From Trema orientale (lineage: Eukaryota > Streptophyta > Magnoliopsida > Rosales > Cannabaceae): a DNA stretch of 64,000 nucleotides. The number at the start of each line of letters is the position of its first letter. Within the stretch, counting starts at the first letter, position 1. Below are positions 1 to 9,410 of the stretch, piece after piece. The DNA lies in the NCBI GenBank assembly GCA_002914845.1, contig JXTC01000054.1, forward strand, positions 989,941-1,053,940, written 5' to 3'. The translations under genes and the position numbers were made by a program. Under the pieces are notes generated by a model, which was not told the DNA's origin, searched no databases, and saw only the letters and a list, made by a program, of their open reading frames with translations.

Positions 1-668
1 CTATAAATAACTAATTCATACATGAAAATGTCAATAAAAAGATAATAAGGCACGAAATATATGTAAAGATATGGATATAAATACTCACAATAGGAAGTTG
101 CTTGCACTGTGGGTTAGTCTTGCAATTATTGAATGGCCAAGCAGAGGGTCCTTGGCCATCAAAGGACCCACCCCCATTGATCTCCAAGTTATCAACGTAT
201 TGAAAAGTAATCCAATGGTCAGTATTGCCCCAAGATCCTCGATCAGTAGGAGCCGTAAGACCCCCTCTTATGGAAAAGACTGTTTGGCCCTTGCATGGGC
301 CATTGAACACCACTGGGTTCACTAGGTACGTCCCTTCTGGGATCAAAACGACGCCGGGTCCATTGTATTGACAAGCCTGGTTCCATACGCCAAGAAAGGC
401 CTAACAAAGATTTTTTTTAAAAAAAAAAATGTCACGTGAGAACTTTGTTCAAGTAAATATAATCAGAAAAAGTAACAGAAAATATACATTAAAATTATTA
501 GAAAAATGAAAAGAAAATTATAATTATAACCTTGCTGTTGTCAGTTTTTCCATCGGCAACAGCACCAAAATTCTTCACATTGAAAACTTTTTGTTGGGAT
601 TTTACTTTAGTGATCGATACAAACAAGAAAATTAAGCACATAATAAAGCGAACTAATCTTGAAGCCAT
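1..668 (-). CDS. Exopolygalacturonase-like gene, 5' part (gene 1 of a tandem pair), runs off the left edge
   Basis: Glycoside hydrolase family 28 enzymes cut the homogalacturonan backbone of pectin in the cell wall. Two exons are visible: exon 1 at 531-668 (46 codons) and exon 2 at 89-400 (104 codons). Both have proper splice sites and phase 0 joins. Exon 1 starts MASRLVRF and encodes a hydrophobic secretion signal to about residue 24, followed by the FNVKNFGAVADGKTD block that opens the beta-helix. Exon 2 carries IPEGTYLV, FNGPCKGQ and GGGSFDGQG, the first being the usual oxyanion-side framework of the pollen-type exo-PG clade. Intron 2 continues to base 1, so the exons with the catalytic NTDG, GDDC, GHG and RIK blocks lie outside the window. 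The exon lengths match gene 2 (2971-5315) almost exactly, so this is a recent tandem paralogue. Whether it is intact cannot be judged here. Confidence 0.88.
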
Positions 669-743
669 TTTTTTTCCCAAGGAAAAAATAAAAAGGGTTA
701 AGTTGCCGGTTAATTTGGCATTGTTATAGTTTGATACTATGAG

Positions 744-751
744 CTTATATA
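744..751 (-). promoter_or_regulatory. TATA box of polygalacturonase gene 1
   Basis: Read on the minus strand the sequence is CACTATATAAG, about 80 bases upstream of the ATG at 668. The same motif in the same context stands about 95 bases upstream of gene 2 (5410-5417). Conservation between the paralogues supports it as the core promoter. Confidence 0.6.
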
Positions 752-769
752 GTGTGTTTTTGTGGACAC

Positions 770-1570
770 AAAAATGGAATGTCATAAAAACACGAGATTA
801 TTCTCTTTTTTTTTTAATTTATTATAATTAGCTTCGTTTAAGGGATAAAGGGATTCTTTTTTTCTTTCCCCTTTTTTACTATCTAAATTTTTTTGGGTGA
901 ATTGAGAATAAGACAGTACCCAAAAATGGATAGATGACCTGCTTCTAATGAAAATACTTAAGCTAATTTAAAGTTTAATATTAATTTTCAAAGTAATATA
1001 AAAATAAGCCATAAATTTGGCATCAAACTTATACCAAACTAGCTTCGTTTATTGGATTTTTTTATCATGCATAAATTTATGTTTTTTTTTTTCATCCATT
1101 GTTATGCTTATTTGCCCTATTTGAAAAAAAGGTTCCTTTTGGGCAGCACATTATAAGAAAAGTTAAAAAGGAGAAACATAATCTTACTCTATTGGTTTTA
1201 TTATTCTTGCCTATAATTACTTTCCCTTTTATTGGTAATAAGATCTCATCAATTTATTTACTTGGGATAAACTGCCATCATATAATTAATATAAGTAATT
1301 AACTGCCATAATATCAATATTATTTATACTGGAGTCAGTATAGATGGCATATGTTATCGTGTGATTAGGTGAATTTTTTATGGCATTGATCACAATGGTC
1401 CCACATTATTTAAAATTCAAGTGCTAACCCAACTAATTAAACACAAATATATGAACAAATGAATAAACCAAGTGTTTGTTTCCATACAAGAGGTAGAAAA
1501 TTGGGGAGTTTTAGAAGTTTGATTCGAATTAATATTAGTTATTAGTTAGTGATTTACTCTTTTCCATTAA
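770..1570 (-). promoter_or_regulatory. Upstream region of polygalacturonase gene 1, shared with gene 2
   Basis: This A+T-rich stretch has no gene. Blocks within it recur in order upstream of gene 2: the segment with CATAAATTTGGCATCAA near 1010-1030 recurs near 5600-5620, the TTGGTAATAAGATCT segment near 1230 recurs near 5868, and the stretch near 1495-1560 recurs near 6195-6260. The duplication unit therefore included at least about 900 bases of promoter-side DNA. Nothing else is recognisable between 1570 and 2640 except A-rich tracts near 1680-1710. Confidence 0.55.
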
Positions 1571-2649
1571 TAAAAAAACCATGGTCCACGCAGTCTCCTA
1601 TGAAAGAATGTAATTTTAATCAGACCATTTAATGAAGCATTGATAGATCAGAGAAGATAAGCAGTCCGGGTTGTGGTTTAAAAAAAAAAAGGAAAAAAAA
1701 AAAAAGAAAAAAGATATACCAGTTTGAGAAATAAAGAGAGATCTTTTGATTATAATTCTATCAGAAAGATCCCTTCAGAAATAATAATCTCCCTTAAATA
1801 GCACTAGAGATTCACAAGAATATATGCTTGCTTACAAATAATCTCTCAATCAATGGGAAAATTTTTAAAAATGGATGAGGTTTTCAAAATTTCAGGGATT
1901 ATTCACTCAAAAAGAATCACTGATTATGTGCACTCTCCAAAAATAATGTCATAATTCTATCATATATACCAAGTAACATATGAATGGATAAAGAAAAATG
2001 TAATACTTACTCCAATTTTTTGTTTTCGCATTAAAATACCTACCAATATGTGATTTTCAAAGAAGAAAATAATTCGTTATTCCTGTTCTTAGTAAACATG
2101 CCCTAATTTGTAGTTTAAAATGACTCAAACCTTTCAGAATATTATCTGTCAATAATATGTACTTCCTAATAGCTAAGTAGGCCAATTTAATTATTGAATA
2201 TTTTCTGGCCTAAGAAAACATAACTATATTATTATTTGTATGTTTTTGGTGCCTTGAGGTTGTTGCTACTTATTAGCTACCACTTCAGTCTATGAAGTTT
2301 TGAGCTTACGTGCTATACATGTTTTCAAATTGCTAATACACTTTGACTCTATTACAAAACACTTGTACACTTTCCCTTGATTCTGTTAGTTTTCAAAATA
2401 CTTTTCCAGACATTAATCTAAAACTTAGGTTCCATTTCCTTTATTTGCTAGATCGGGCTTCTATCGTAGATAAACAGTATTAGGTTAATAACATTTTCTT
2501 CATAAAAATCTGCTAAACTACGAATCAAATGAGTCACACAAAATATACACAAAATTGTGTATGTCCCCATAATTAAGTGATCATAAACAATACCTTTCCA
2601 GTTGATAGGGAAGAAATAAAAAAATTACACCCTCATGGAGAAGACACTT

Positions 2650-2829
2650 ACAAAAAATAAAATAAATAAATAGAAAACAAAAGAAAATAGTAATTCAACA
2701 CTTAATAATCACAATTCCATAAGCATAATTTCAAATCGTACAAAAAATAAAATAAATAAATAGAAAACAAAAGAAAATAGTAATTCAACACTTAATAATC
2801 ACAATTCCATAAGCATAATTTCAAATCGT
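2650..2829. repeat. Perfect 90-base tandem duplication downstream of polygalacturonase gene 2
   Basis: Bases 2650-2739 and 2740-2829 appear identical by eye over all 90 positions; the unit begins ACAAAAAATAAAATAAAT and ends TTTCAAATCGT. It lies 142 bases past the stop codon of gene 2, so it could fall in the 3' UTR or polyadenylation region. No divergence between the copies means either a very recent event or an assembly artefact. Confidence 0.9.
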
Positions 2830-2970
2830 CAAACAGTGGAGGCACTAATTTGTAGTGCTTAACAAATTGGTTAAATAAGAAACTATACACCAATAGTAAC
2901 GTAATTAACACTTTAGACATTGACTAAAACTGCTATAATTTCTAAACCAATTGGAACACCATGCCCTTCG

Positions 2971-5315
2971 CTAAATGCAAGATTGAGGCTGTTGACGACC
3001 CTTAGAAAAACCATTGGCATTAAAACACTGAGAAATTGCAGGTCCATCTGGGCCTGAATAAAATAGATTGATGTCTGTAAGCTCAACCCTCTGGCAAGGT
3101 TTACTTGGGCTGCAATTTAGGTTAACTGATACTTTTGTTTTGGAAGTGCCCCAAATGTTTCTGTACTTAACATCAAAGATTTGAACTTGAGAGGAACCCT
3201 GGTGATGTCCGACAAAAAGAAAACAGCTTAATTAATTTCTAAAAAAAATTACCTCATCATAAGGCATAAACTGTAATACACAATATAGTGATATATTTTT
3301 AAGCAATATAAGGACCTTATAGCAAAACGACATAATTCTACAACCATTTTAAGAAATACTATAACGGTAAAATGATCAATATATTCTGTATAAAAATTAA
3401 TATAGACCAGGTACATAAACTGAAGTTTACATACTAGGACATTTAGTTATTAAATTAAAGAGAATGTAAATTTATTAAAAAAAATAAAAAAGATTATATA
3501 ATTTTTTATTAATGTGTGATACTTAGTAACAGTACTCAAATGAAATAAGACAAGACAGTAGAGTGTTTACCCTATTAGCACATCCACCAGAATTTGGACA
3601 ATATTGTTGGTCAATGATAATGGGATTGGAGACATCCTTCATGTTGATATTCTCAAAGGTGAGATTGTAGACATTGCTTGGAGGAGAAGGAGCCCAAGTT
3701 TTGATCCTCAATCCATTCTCAGTACCAGTCAAATTGCAATTTCTTATGACAAGTCCTTTAACATCAAGCTCATTAGGGTATTTTCCAAGGCTTCCAATGC
3801 TGATACCATGGCCCGGACCGCACGCCAAGCCGTAGATGTCAAGGTTCTCAGTCCCCGGGCCGATCGATACGCAGTCGTCTCCGGTGGATATGTAGGAGTT
3901 ATAAATCTTAAGGTTGGTTGTTGAGCCAATGTGGATTCCATCAGTGTTGGGGCTGTTGTCTGGGGCTATTATCTGGATGTGTTCAATTGTTGTGTCACGG
4001 CACGCGTACACGTTCATGTGGAAGTTCTTGCTGTTGATCAATTTTATGTCGTGGATCCATGAATTGGTAACAAAATCAAGCCTCAAGGACTAAAATGAAA
4101 AAGCAAACCAAAGGAAAGAAAAAAGAAGTTAGTGACTAATTGATGCTTAGTTACATATTATATGATCATCAATCATGAGATTTAAACCTTTTTTTTTTGG
4201 GAAATTATAATTCACCTGTATAAAAGAAATTAATGAGAAAATATAGGTATACTTATTTTCTATCGAAATAATATTTATTCATTTTTAGGATACACAATGC
4301 CAAAAATAATTTTGTGTGTGTGCACTTCTTGATAAAAACCAAGACGTACGACATCTTATATATGATACAGATTAATTGCTTGACTATTAAATGATAGAAA
4401 ATTATATCCAAGTAACAGAGTAAGTCTAAAATTTAACTAAAAATACTAAAACGAGTGTATAAAAAATGACTAGTTTTAAGATTAGTGATAGAATATTTTG
4501 TTTCTTTTTATAGTAGTAACTGATTTTATCAAGGGCAATAACATGTTTTTTCGCTTCTTTTGCCGTCGTAGAGTAGTACTAATGATACATAAATTTCATC
4601 TAAATATAAAATTATGATGTATCAAAATCTTGTAAGAGACCAGAAAATTATCAAGTAAGGAAGTACGGTTGTGTCAAACAGATGATTACGCATAAAACCT
4701 AGGCTATAGTGAAATTGATAACATTTCTATAATGGGTGGTGTAAAAATGTAGATTTAATAACTTACAATAGGAAGTTGATCGCAATACGGGTTATTATCG
4801 CACTTATTGTAGGGCCAAGCAGAAGGACCTTGGCCATCAAAGGAACCACCCCCACCAATCTCCAAGTTATCAACATGTCGAAAGACAATCCAATGGTCAC
4901 TATTAGCCCAAGATCCCCGATCAGTAGGAGCATTAAGATATCCTCTTAATAAAAAGACGGTTTGGCCCCTGCATGGGCCATTGAACACCATTTGGTTTGC
5001 TAGGTACGTCCCTTTTGGGATCAAAAGGACACCTCGTCCATCGTATTGACAAGCTAGGTTCCATACAGCAAGAATGATCTAAAAAAGACAAATAGATAAG
5101 CATATAACATAAGATCTTTGTTCAAGTAAATATATAAAAAAATATAAAATTGAAATTAAAAAAAAATTAAAGAAAATTACCCTGCTGCTATCAGTTGTTC
5201 CATGAGGAACAACACCAAATCTCCTCACATTGAAAACTTTTTGATCGGATTTAACTTTGGTGATGAATACAAACAACAACATTAAGGACACAAAGTGAAC
5301 TAAGCTTGAAGCCAT
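2971..5315 (-). CDS. Exopolygalacturonase-like, GH28, complete (gene 2 of the pair)
   Basis: Four exons: 5181-5315, 4767-5078, 3571-4089 and 2971-3198. All joins are phase 0 with GT-AG introns and give 397 residues, normal for plant exo-PGs. It should be secreted to the wall and release galacturonic acid from pectin ends. A signal peptide spans residues 1 to about 23. All four GH28 signature blocks are intact: NTDG at 197-200, GDDC at 219-222, GHG at 242-244 and RIK at 277-279. These include the three catalytic aspartates (D199, D220, D221) and H243. The C-terminal exon ends in a cysteine-rich tail. Closest in style to the pollen exo-PG clade (SPNTDGIHIG, CGPGHGISIGSLG). The start is the first ATG after a conserved TATA box, in a poly-T leader (minus-strand A-rich). 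Looks functional. The clade assignment is from memory of family sequences. Confidence 0.92.
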
Positions 5316-5409
5316 GGTTTTTTTTTTTTTTTTTCTTTGCAAGAAAATGTAAAGGGTCCTTTTGTTTTTTCGAATTGTTGATTTGGTGTTGTTAGTTGGA
5401 TACTATGTT

Positions 5410-5417
5410 CTTATATA
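5410..5417 (-). promoter_or_regulatory. TATA box of polygalacturonase gene 2
   Basis: On the minus strand the sequence is CACTATATAAG, about 95 bases before the ATG at 5315. It is identical to the box of the upstream paralogue at 744-751. Confidence 0.6.
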
Positions 5418-5454
5418 GTGTGTTTTCTTTTTTCGACAAAAATGGTATGTCATA

Positions 5455-6260
5455 AAACCATGAGATTTTTTCTCTTTTTTTTTTATTTGATGTAATTAGC
5501 TATGTTTCGGTGCTAAAGGGAATCTGTTTTTACCGTAATATGAAAATGCTGGAGGTAATTTATAGTATAATATAAATTTAAAAGGAAAATAAATTTTAGC
5601 CATAAATTTTGGCATCAAGTTGTGCTAACCTAGCCTTATGTCTTGGCTTATTTTCATGCATAAATTCATATCTTTTTAGTGTTTTCTTTTTATTTTTTCC
5701 ATTCATTTATTTGCTTATATATGCAAATTACTAGTGTGCACAAAATTTATAAGAAGCAAATTAAGACCTTTTGTGGGCACCATATTATTATCGGTTTGAA
5801 TACTTTTTTTGTCCTTATTTATTTTTCCTTGTTTTCCCTAAAAAAAATTTATTTTTCCTCTTTTTAATTGGTAATAAGATCTTATCCTGTTAATTTACTT
5901 TGACCAACTGCCATATTATTAAGTAATATTTATTGGACTCAGTATTCCTGGCATATCCCCTCAAAAAAAAAAAAAAAAATCTGCATATCGTCCGAATAGC
6001 TGAAATTTTTTCATGGTACATGTATATTCATCACATTGGGCGTACATCCAAATTTCAAGTCCACCTCTCAATAAAAAAATAAAAAAATTCAAGGTCCTTA
6101 AAAAAAATGAAAAAATTCGAGTAGTTTTCCATACATGATTCATATACATCATAGAAAATTTAACGTAGGAGAGAGATTTCACTGAAAAATATTATTTAAT
6201 TAGGAGTTTTATCGGTTTGAATTTGAATTTAATATTATGTATTAGCTGATGATCATTTAC
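5455..6260 (-). promoter_or_regulatory. Upstream region of polygalacturonase gene 2
   Basis: This is non-coding, with blocks collinear with 770-1570 (see that entry). It ends near 6260, where similarity to the gene 1 upstream region also ends. No ORF of note. The only other structures are A-tracts near 5964-5980. Confidence 0.5.
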
Positions 6261-6412
6261 TATGTCCAGTCCACTAACTCACTGATCATATGAGTCTCAC
6301 AAATAGATTTTACACGTTATAATTCTGAACTCTATATTAATATGTGATTTCACCAGTCAGCACCTTTATAATACACATACATAACATATTTTTTATCGTG
6401 AATGAATGAGAA

Positions 6413-6720
6413 TCATTGTGTTATCTAGATCATATTGAGATTTTTCTCTTTTTTGTTTGTTTTTTTTTTCCTTGTTCATTTTCGCTTGATGTAATTAGCT
6501 TTGTTTAAGAGATTAAGGGAATCTATTTTTACTGTAATATGAAAATGATGGAGGTAACTTAGTATAATATTAATTTAAAAGGAATATAAAGTTTTAGCCA
6601 TAAATTTTGGCATCAAAGTTATGCCAAACTAGCCTCATCTATTGACTTTTTTTTTAATGCATAAATTCGTATTTCTGTGTTTCTTTTCATTTATTTGCAC
6701 CCAAATGTTTTAGGCAAGCT
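6413..6720 (-). other. Third copy of the polygalacturonase upstream sequence, with no gene attached
   Basis: From about 6430 to 6700 the sequence follows 5460-5665 closely: GATGTAATTAGCT, then CTGTAATATGAAAATG, GGAGGTAA, AGCCATAAATTTTGGCATCAA and the ATGCATAAATTC block. In genes 1 and 2 this block sits just upstream of the TATA box and exon 1. Here no TATA box or exon 1 follows on its gene-proximal (lower) side; the gene 2 upstream region does. It is best read as the promoter remnant of a third polygalacturonase copy whose body was deleted, or as an unequal-crossover product. Confidence 0.6.
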
Positions 6721-7008
6721 ATAACATGAATATGGAGTAATTATGACAATTTATTCTGAAAATATCAATTATGAAAATATGTAAAAATAATATACAATCA
6801 AAGTATTCAATTCTTCTCGAATTTTGAAAGAAAATATTTTTTGTTTGACTTTTGAAATATGAAAATCTCTAAACAATAAAGTGTTATCATTCCAATTTCT
6901 TTTTTTAAAAAAATTATTTTCTATATAGTTAAAGCCTTTAATTTTTTTTTAAAGAAAATTACAAACTATAGATACAGCCGGCCTTCATTGAGGACTCGGT
7001 GCTCTTCA

Positions 7009-7072
7009 TGATCTAGACGTATAGGTTGAGTGCCAGCCCTTGATCTAGATGTATAGATTGAGTGCCAGCCGT
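7009..7072. repeat. Two tandem copies of a 32-base unit
   Basis: TGATCTAGACGTATAGG at 7009 and TGATCTAGATGTATAGA at 7041 each continue into TTGAGTGCCAGCC, with three or four differences between copies. The stretch is more G+C-rich than its surroundings. It could be part of a transposon end, but no partner repeat was found. Confidence 0.55.
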
Positions 7073-7266
7073 TGCTGACATGCGCACACACACAGTCCAG
7101 AATACAACCATCCTATATTTATTAATTACAGTGGTAATGTAAATGGTTATATGTTTTATATCGAGTGAAAGGGTATTTGTTCCTTTTATATGAGAGGTTA
7201 TCTTTTACTATTTAACTTTCATCCAACAGATTATTATTATATTTTTTTTTTTTTTTTGAAGGACCT

Positions 7267-7620
7267 GTCCTCCCTTATTTGATTGAAGCTTTCTTACAAC
7301 ATATGTAGAACCAATAAAAAATAACAACTTATCTAAAAAGACAGGCATTGTCAACAATCACAGTCAGCCTCTTGATGCCCTTCAAGGAAAGGTCATATTA
7401 TACCTCGGATTGTCTCATCAGTCTTGTATACAAGTTCATAATTGTTTTTGTCCTTGAACTTCGTTAGAAAAGAACTATTAGTAGACTATATCATAAATTT
7501 TAGGGCTGTCTGGTTGTTGAAACCGGCTTTGCTCAGGGCACTAAGGACTGCATCGTCACCGCTTAAGCCCTGCTCTTCGGAAGATAGGCCGCATGCTGAA
7601 AGAAATAATGTTAATCAAAT
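7267..7620 (-). pseudogene. Broken duplicate of exon 8 of the GDPDL gene
   Basis: The stretch matches 18341-18690 of the complete GDPD-like gene almost base for base over long runs, for example GATTGAAGCTTTCTTACAAC, TTGTCCTTGAACTTCGTTA and GCTTTGCTCAGGGCACTAAG. It corresponds to residues from about 498 to about 615. Small deletions (for instance where the parent has the SFAHSV-coding stretch near 18440-18460) and substitutions disrupt the frame. The similarity passes the intron-7 acceptor (parent 18684) and continues for about 15 bases into the intron, so it arose by DNA duplication, not by retrocopying. It lacks the rest of the gene and cannot make the protein. Confidence 0.85.
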
Positions 7621-7645
7621 TAGTTGGATACGTTTATTTACATAC

Positions 7646-7780
7646 CTGTTTTCTTGGTAGTGATGTTGTTAAGCAAAGGATTGTTGAGCCAGACATAACT
7701 CTTCTCATTATCGAAAGTGTAAATTGAGCAACTCCAAATCCCAGGCCTTTTAATTTCTGGTGTTAACTCTACAACTTCAC
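7646..7780 (-). pseudogene. Orphan exon-like segment, family not recognised
   Basis: On the minus strand this 135-base segment is flanked by a good acceptor (CTTTTAACAG) and a strong donor (ACAG/GTATGT). It is open throughout and encodes 44 residues, starting EVVELTPEIKRPG and ending NNPLLNNITTKKT, in a symmetric phase (enters with 2 bases, leaves with 1). I do not recognise the family and found no neighbouring exons that join to it. It lies next to the GDPDL fragment, so it may be another captured exon. It could also be a surviving exon of an unlisted gene. Confidence 0.35.
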
Positions 7781-8006
7781 CTGTTAAAAGCAAATGGCAT
7801 TTCATTAATGCTAAGATGTAGGTCAGCATCACATCTAATAAACCTGCAACATTGTAAATGGACGACAAGTCTTCTCAACGGGGTCCTTTTCATGTCCTTT
7901 TCTCGTCGTCAAGTTTTCTTAGTTATCGTAATGAGCATCAGTGAAACCTTTGTCTATCTTAATGTCCAGTTCATCGTGATTGGCAAGGCTAGAGCCCATC
8001 CAGGAG

Positions 8007-9410
8007 CTAAATGCTAGTAGTTTGAATTGAACTACAAGCAGCTTTATTTTCAATTCCTTTGACCTTCATATCCTCTCTTAGCATCTCCACATCCGCCCAC
8101 TTCCCCGCAGAAGCATAAATGTTGGACAATGCTACATAGTCTTCGCTAGTCACATCCAAAGAACTCTGTTCTTGATGTATTTGTAGCAGGAGCTTCCCAA
8201 CCTTCTCGCCCATGGAAACATCCCCATGAATTCTGCTTGCACTTAGCAAACTCCTCCACAAGATAGTGTCAGGTTCAATAGGCATCGCCATTATGAACTC
8301 GTAAGCTTCTTTCAAGAGCCCAGTTCGACTAAGAAGGTCAACTATGCATCCATAATGTTGCATCTGAGGGGTGATATTAAATTTGCTCATACTATAAAAT
8401 AAATGGAGCCCTTCTTCAACAAGCCCAGAATGGCAACATGCCAGAAGCAAACTAGTGAACGTCACTGCATTGGGTTTTAATCCAGAAGGCCCCATTGCAT
8501 CCAAAAGTTGTAGTGCTTCTTTTCCTTTTCCATGAATGGCTAGCCCAGTTGCCATTGCTGTCCATGTTAAGATATTCTTCTCCTTCATTCGTATGAAAAT
8601 ACATAAAGCACTATTTAGACACCCACATTTTGAGTACATGTCAACAAGACCAGTGCCAATAAACACATCATTCTCAGGTACCCAATTTGTCTTTTCTATA
8701 TACCCATGTACACAAGCACCAGTTTCCAGAACACCAAACTGAGAAGCTGCAGAAAGAATGCAAACTATTGTAGTATCTGTTGGTTTTGCCCCATCAACAT
8801 CATCCAACATGTCACGAAACAAAACCAATGCATCACAAGCACTTCCTTTTTGAGAACAATACCCCGTGATCATGGCATTCCAGGTAACATTGTTCCTGAC
8901 CACCATTTCGTCAAACACCCTCCGAGCTGAGCCCATATCCTTGTTACTGGCATAAGAATGTATTACAGTAGTTTGCACCATGATATTTGAAGTAGTACCA
9001 CATTTCATTATTCGGGCATGTATTTGTCTCCCTGCCCACAATGTAGGTACTGAAGGTGATCGAGCACAAGCACCAAGAACAAAAATGTATGTAAAATCAT
9101 CGAACTCAAAGTCTCCCCTTGATACCCATTGGGCAAAAACAAGAATAGACTCCTTAGGTTGAGAACATCTTATCAAAGTGTTTAAGAGGAATAGGTTTGG
9201 CTTGTCAAAGTGCTTGAATACTAATTGGGCATTGTGGTACTTGCTCTGTTGGTTTGATAAGCTGCAGTATTGCTGGATAAGTTTGGCCACGAGGGAGGGC
9301 GAGTTGAGCCCACTGACAATCAACTGGGCGTGAGCTTGTTTGAGTTGGTAAATGGATAATAATTTGAGGCGTAGAAATCCAATAGCTCTGAGTCTTGGGA
9401 GAAAGAGCAT
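8007..9410 (-). CDS. MEF20: PLS-class pentatricopeptide repeat protein, mitochondrial editing factor 20-like
   Basis: Intronless frame of 467 residues, typical of PPR genes. PPR proteins bind organelle RNA one base per repeat; PLS-class members specify C-to-U editing sites. Repeat cores include FLLNTLIRC (about 73), VTWNAMITGYC (about 175), VDMYSKCGCLNSA (about 257), LTWTAMATGLAIHGKGKEA (about 284) and HYGCIVDLLSRTG (about 358). An E-type extension follows (MPIEPDTILWRSLLSASRIHGD, then YVALSNIYASAGKW). There is no DYW domain, so deaminase activity would come from a partner. Order, length and many segments match my memory of Arabidopsis At3g18970 (MEF20, about 472 aa), such as ALVDMYSKCGCLN and EDYVALSN. 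The N-terminus (MLFLPRLRAIGFLRLK) is basic and suits mitochondrial import. The start is the first in-frame ATG. Confidence 0.88.
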   Translation of the reverse strand: MLFLPRLRAIGFLRLKLLSIYQLKQAHAQLIVSGLNSPSLVAKLIQQYCSLSNQQSKYHNAQLVFKHFDKPNLFLLNTLIRCSQPKESILVFAQWVSRGDFEFDDFTYIFVLGACARSPSVPTLWAGRQIHARIMKCGTTSNIMVQTTVIHSYASNKDMGSARRVFDEMVVRNNVTWNAMITGYCSQKGSACDALVLFRDMLDDVDGAKPTDTTIVCILSAASQFGVLETGACVHGYIEKTNWVPENDVFIGTGLVDMYSKCGCLNSALCIFIRMKEKNILTWTAMATGLAIHGKGKEALQLLDAMGPSGLKPNAVTFTSLLLACCHSGLVEEGLHLFYSMSKFNITPQMQHYGCIVDLLSRTGLLKEAYEFIMAMPIEPDTILWRSLLSASRIHGDVSMGEKVGKLLLQIHQEQSSLDVTSEDYVALSNIYASAGKWADVEMLREDMKVKGIENKAACSSIQTTSI

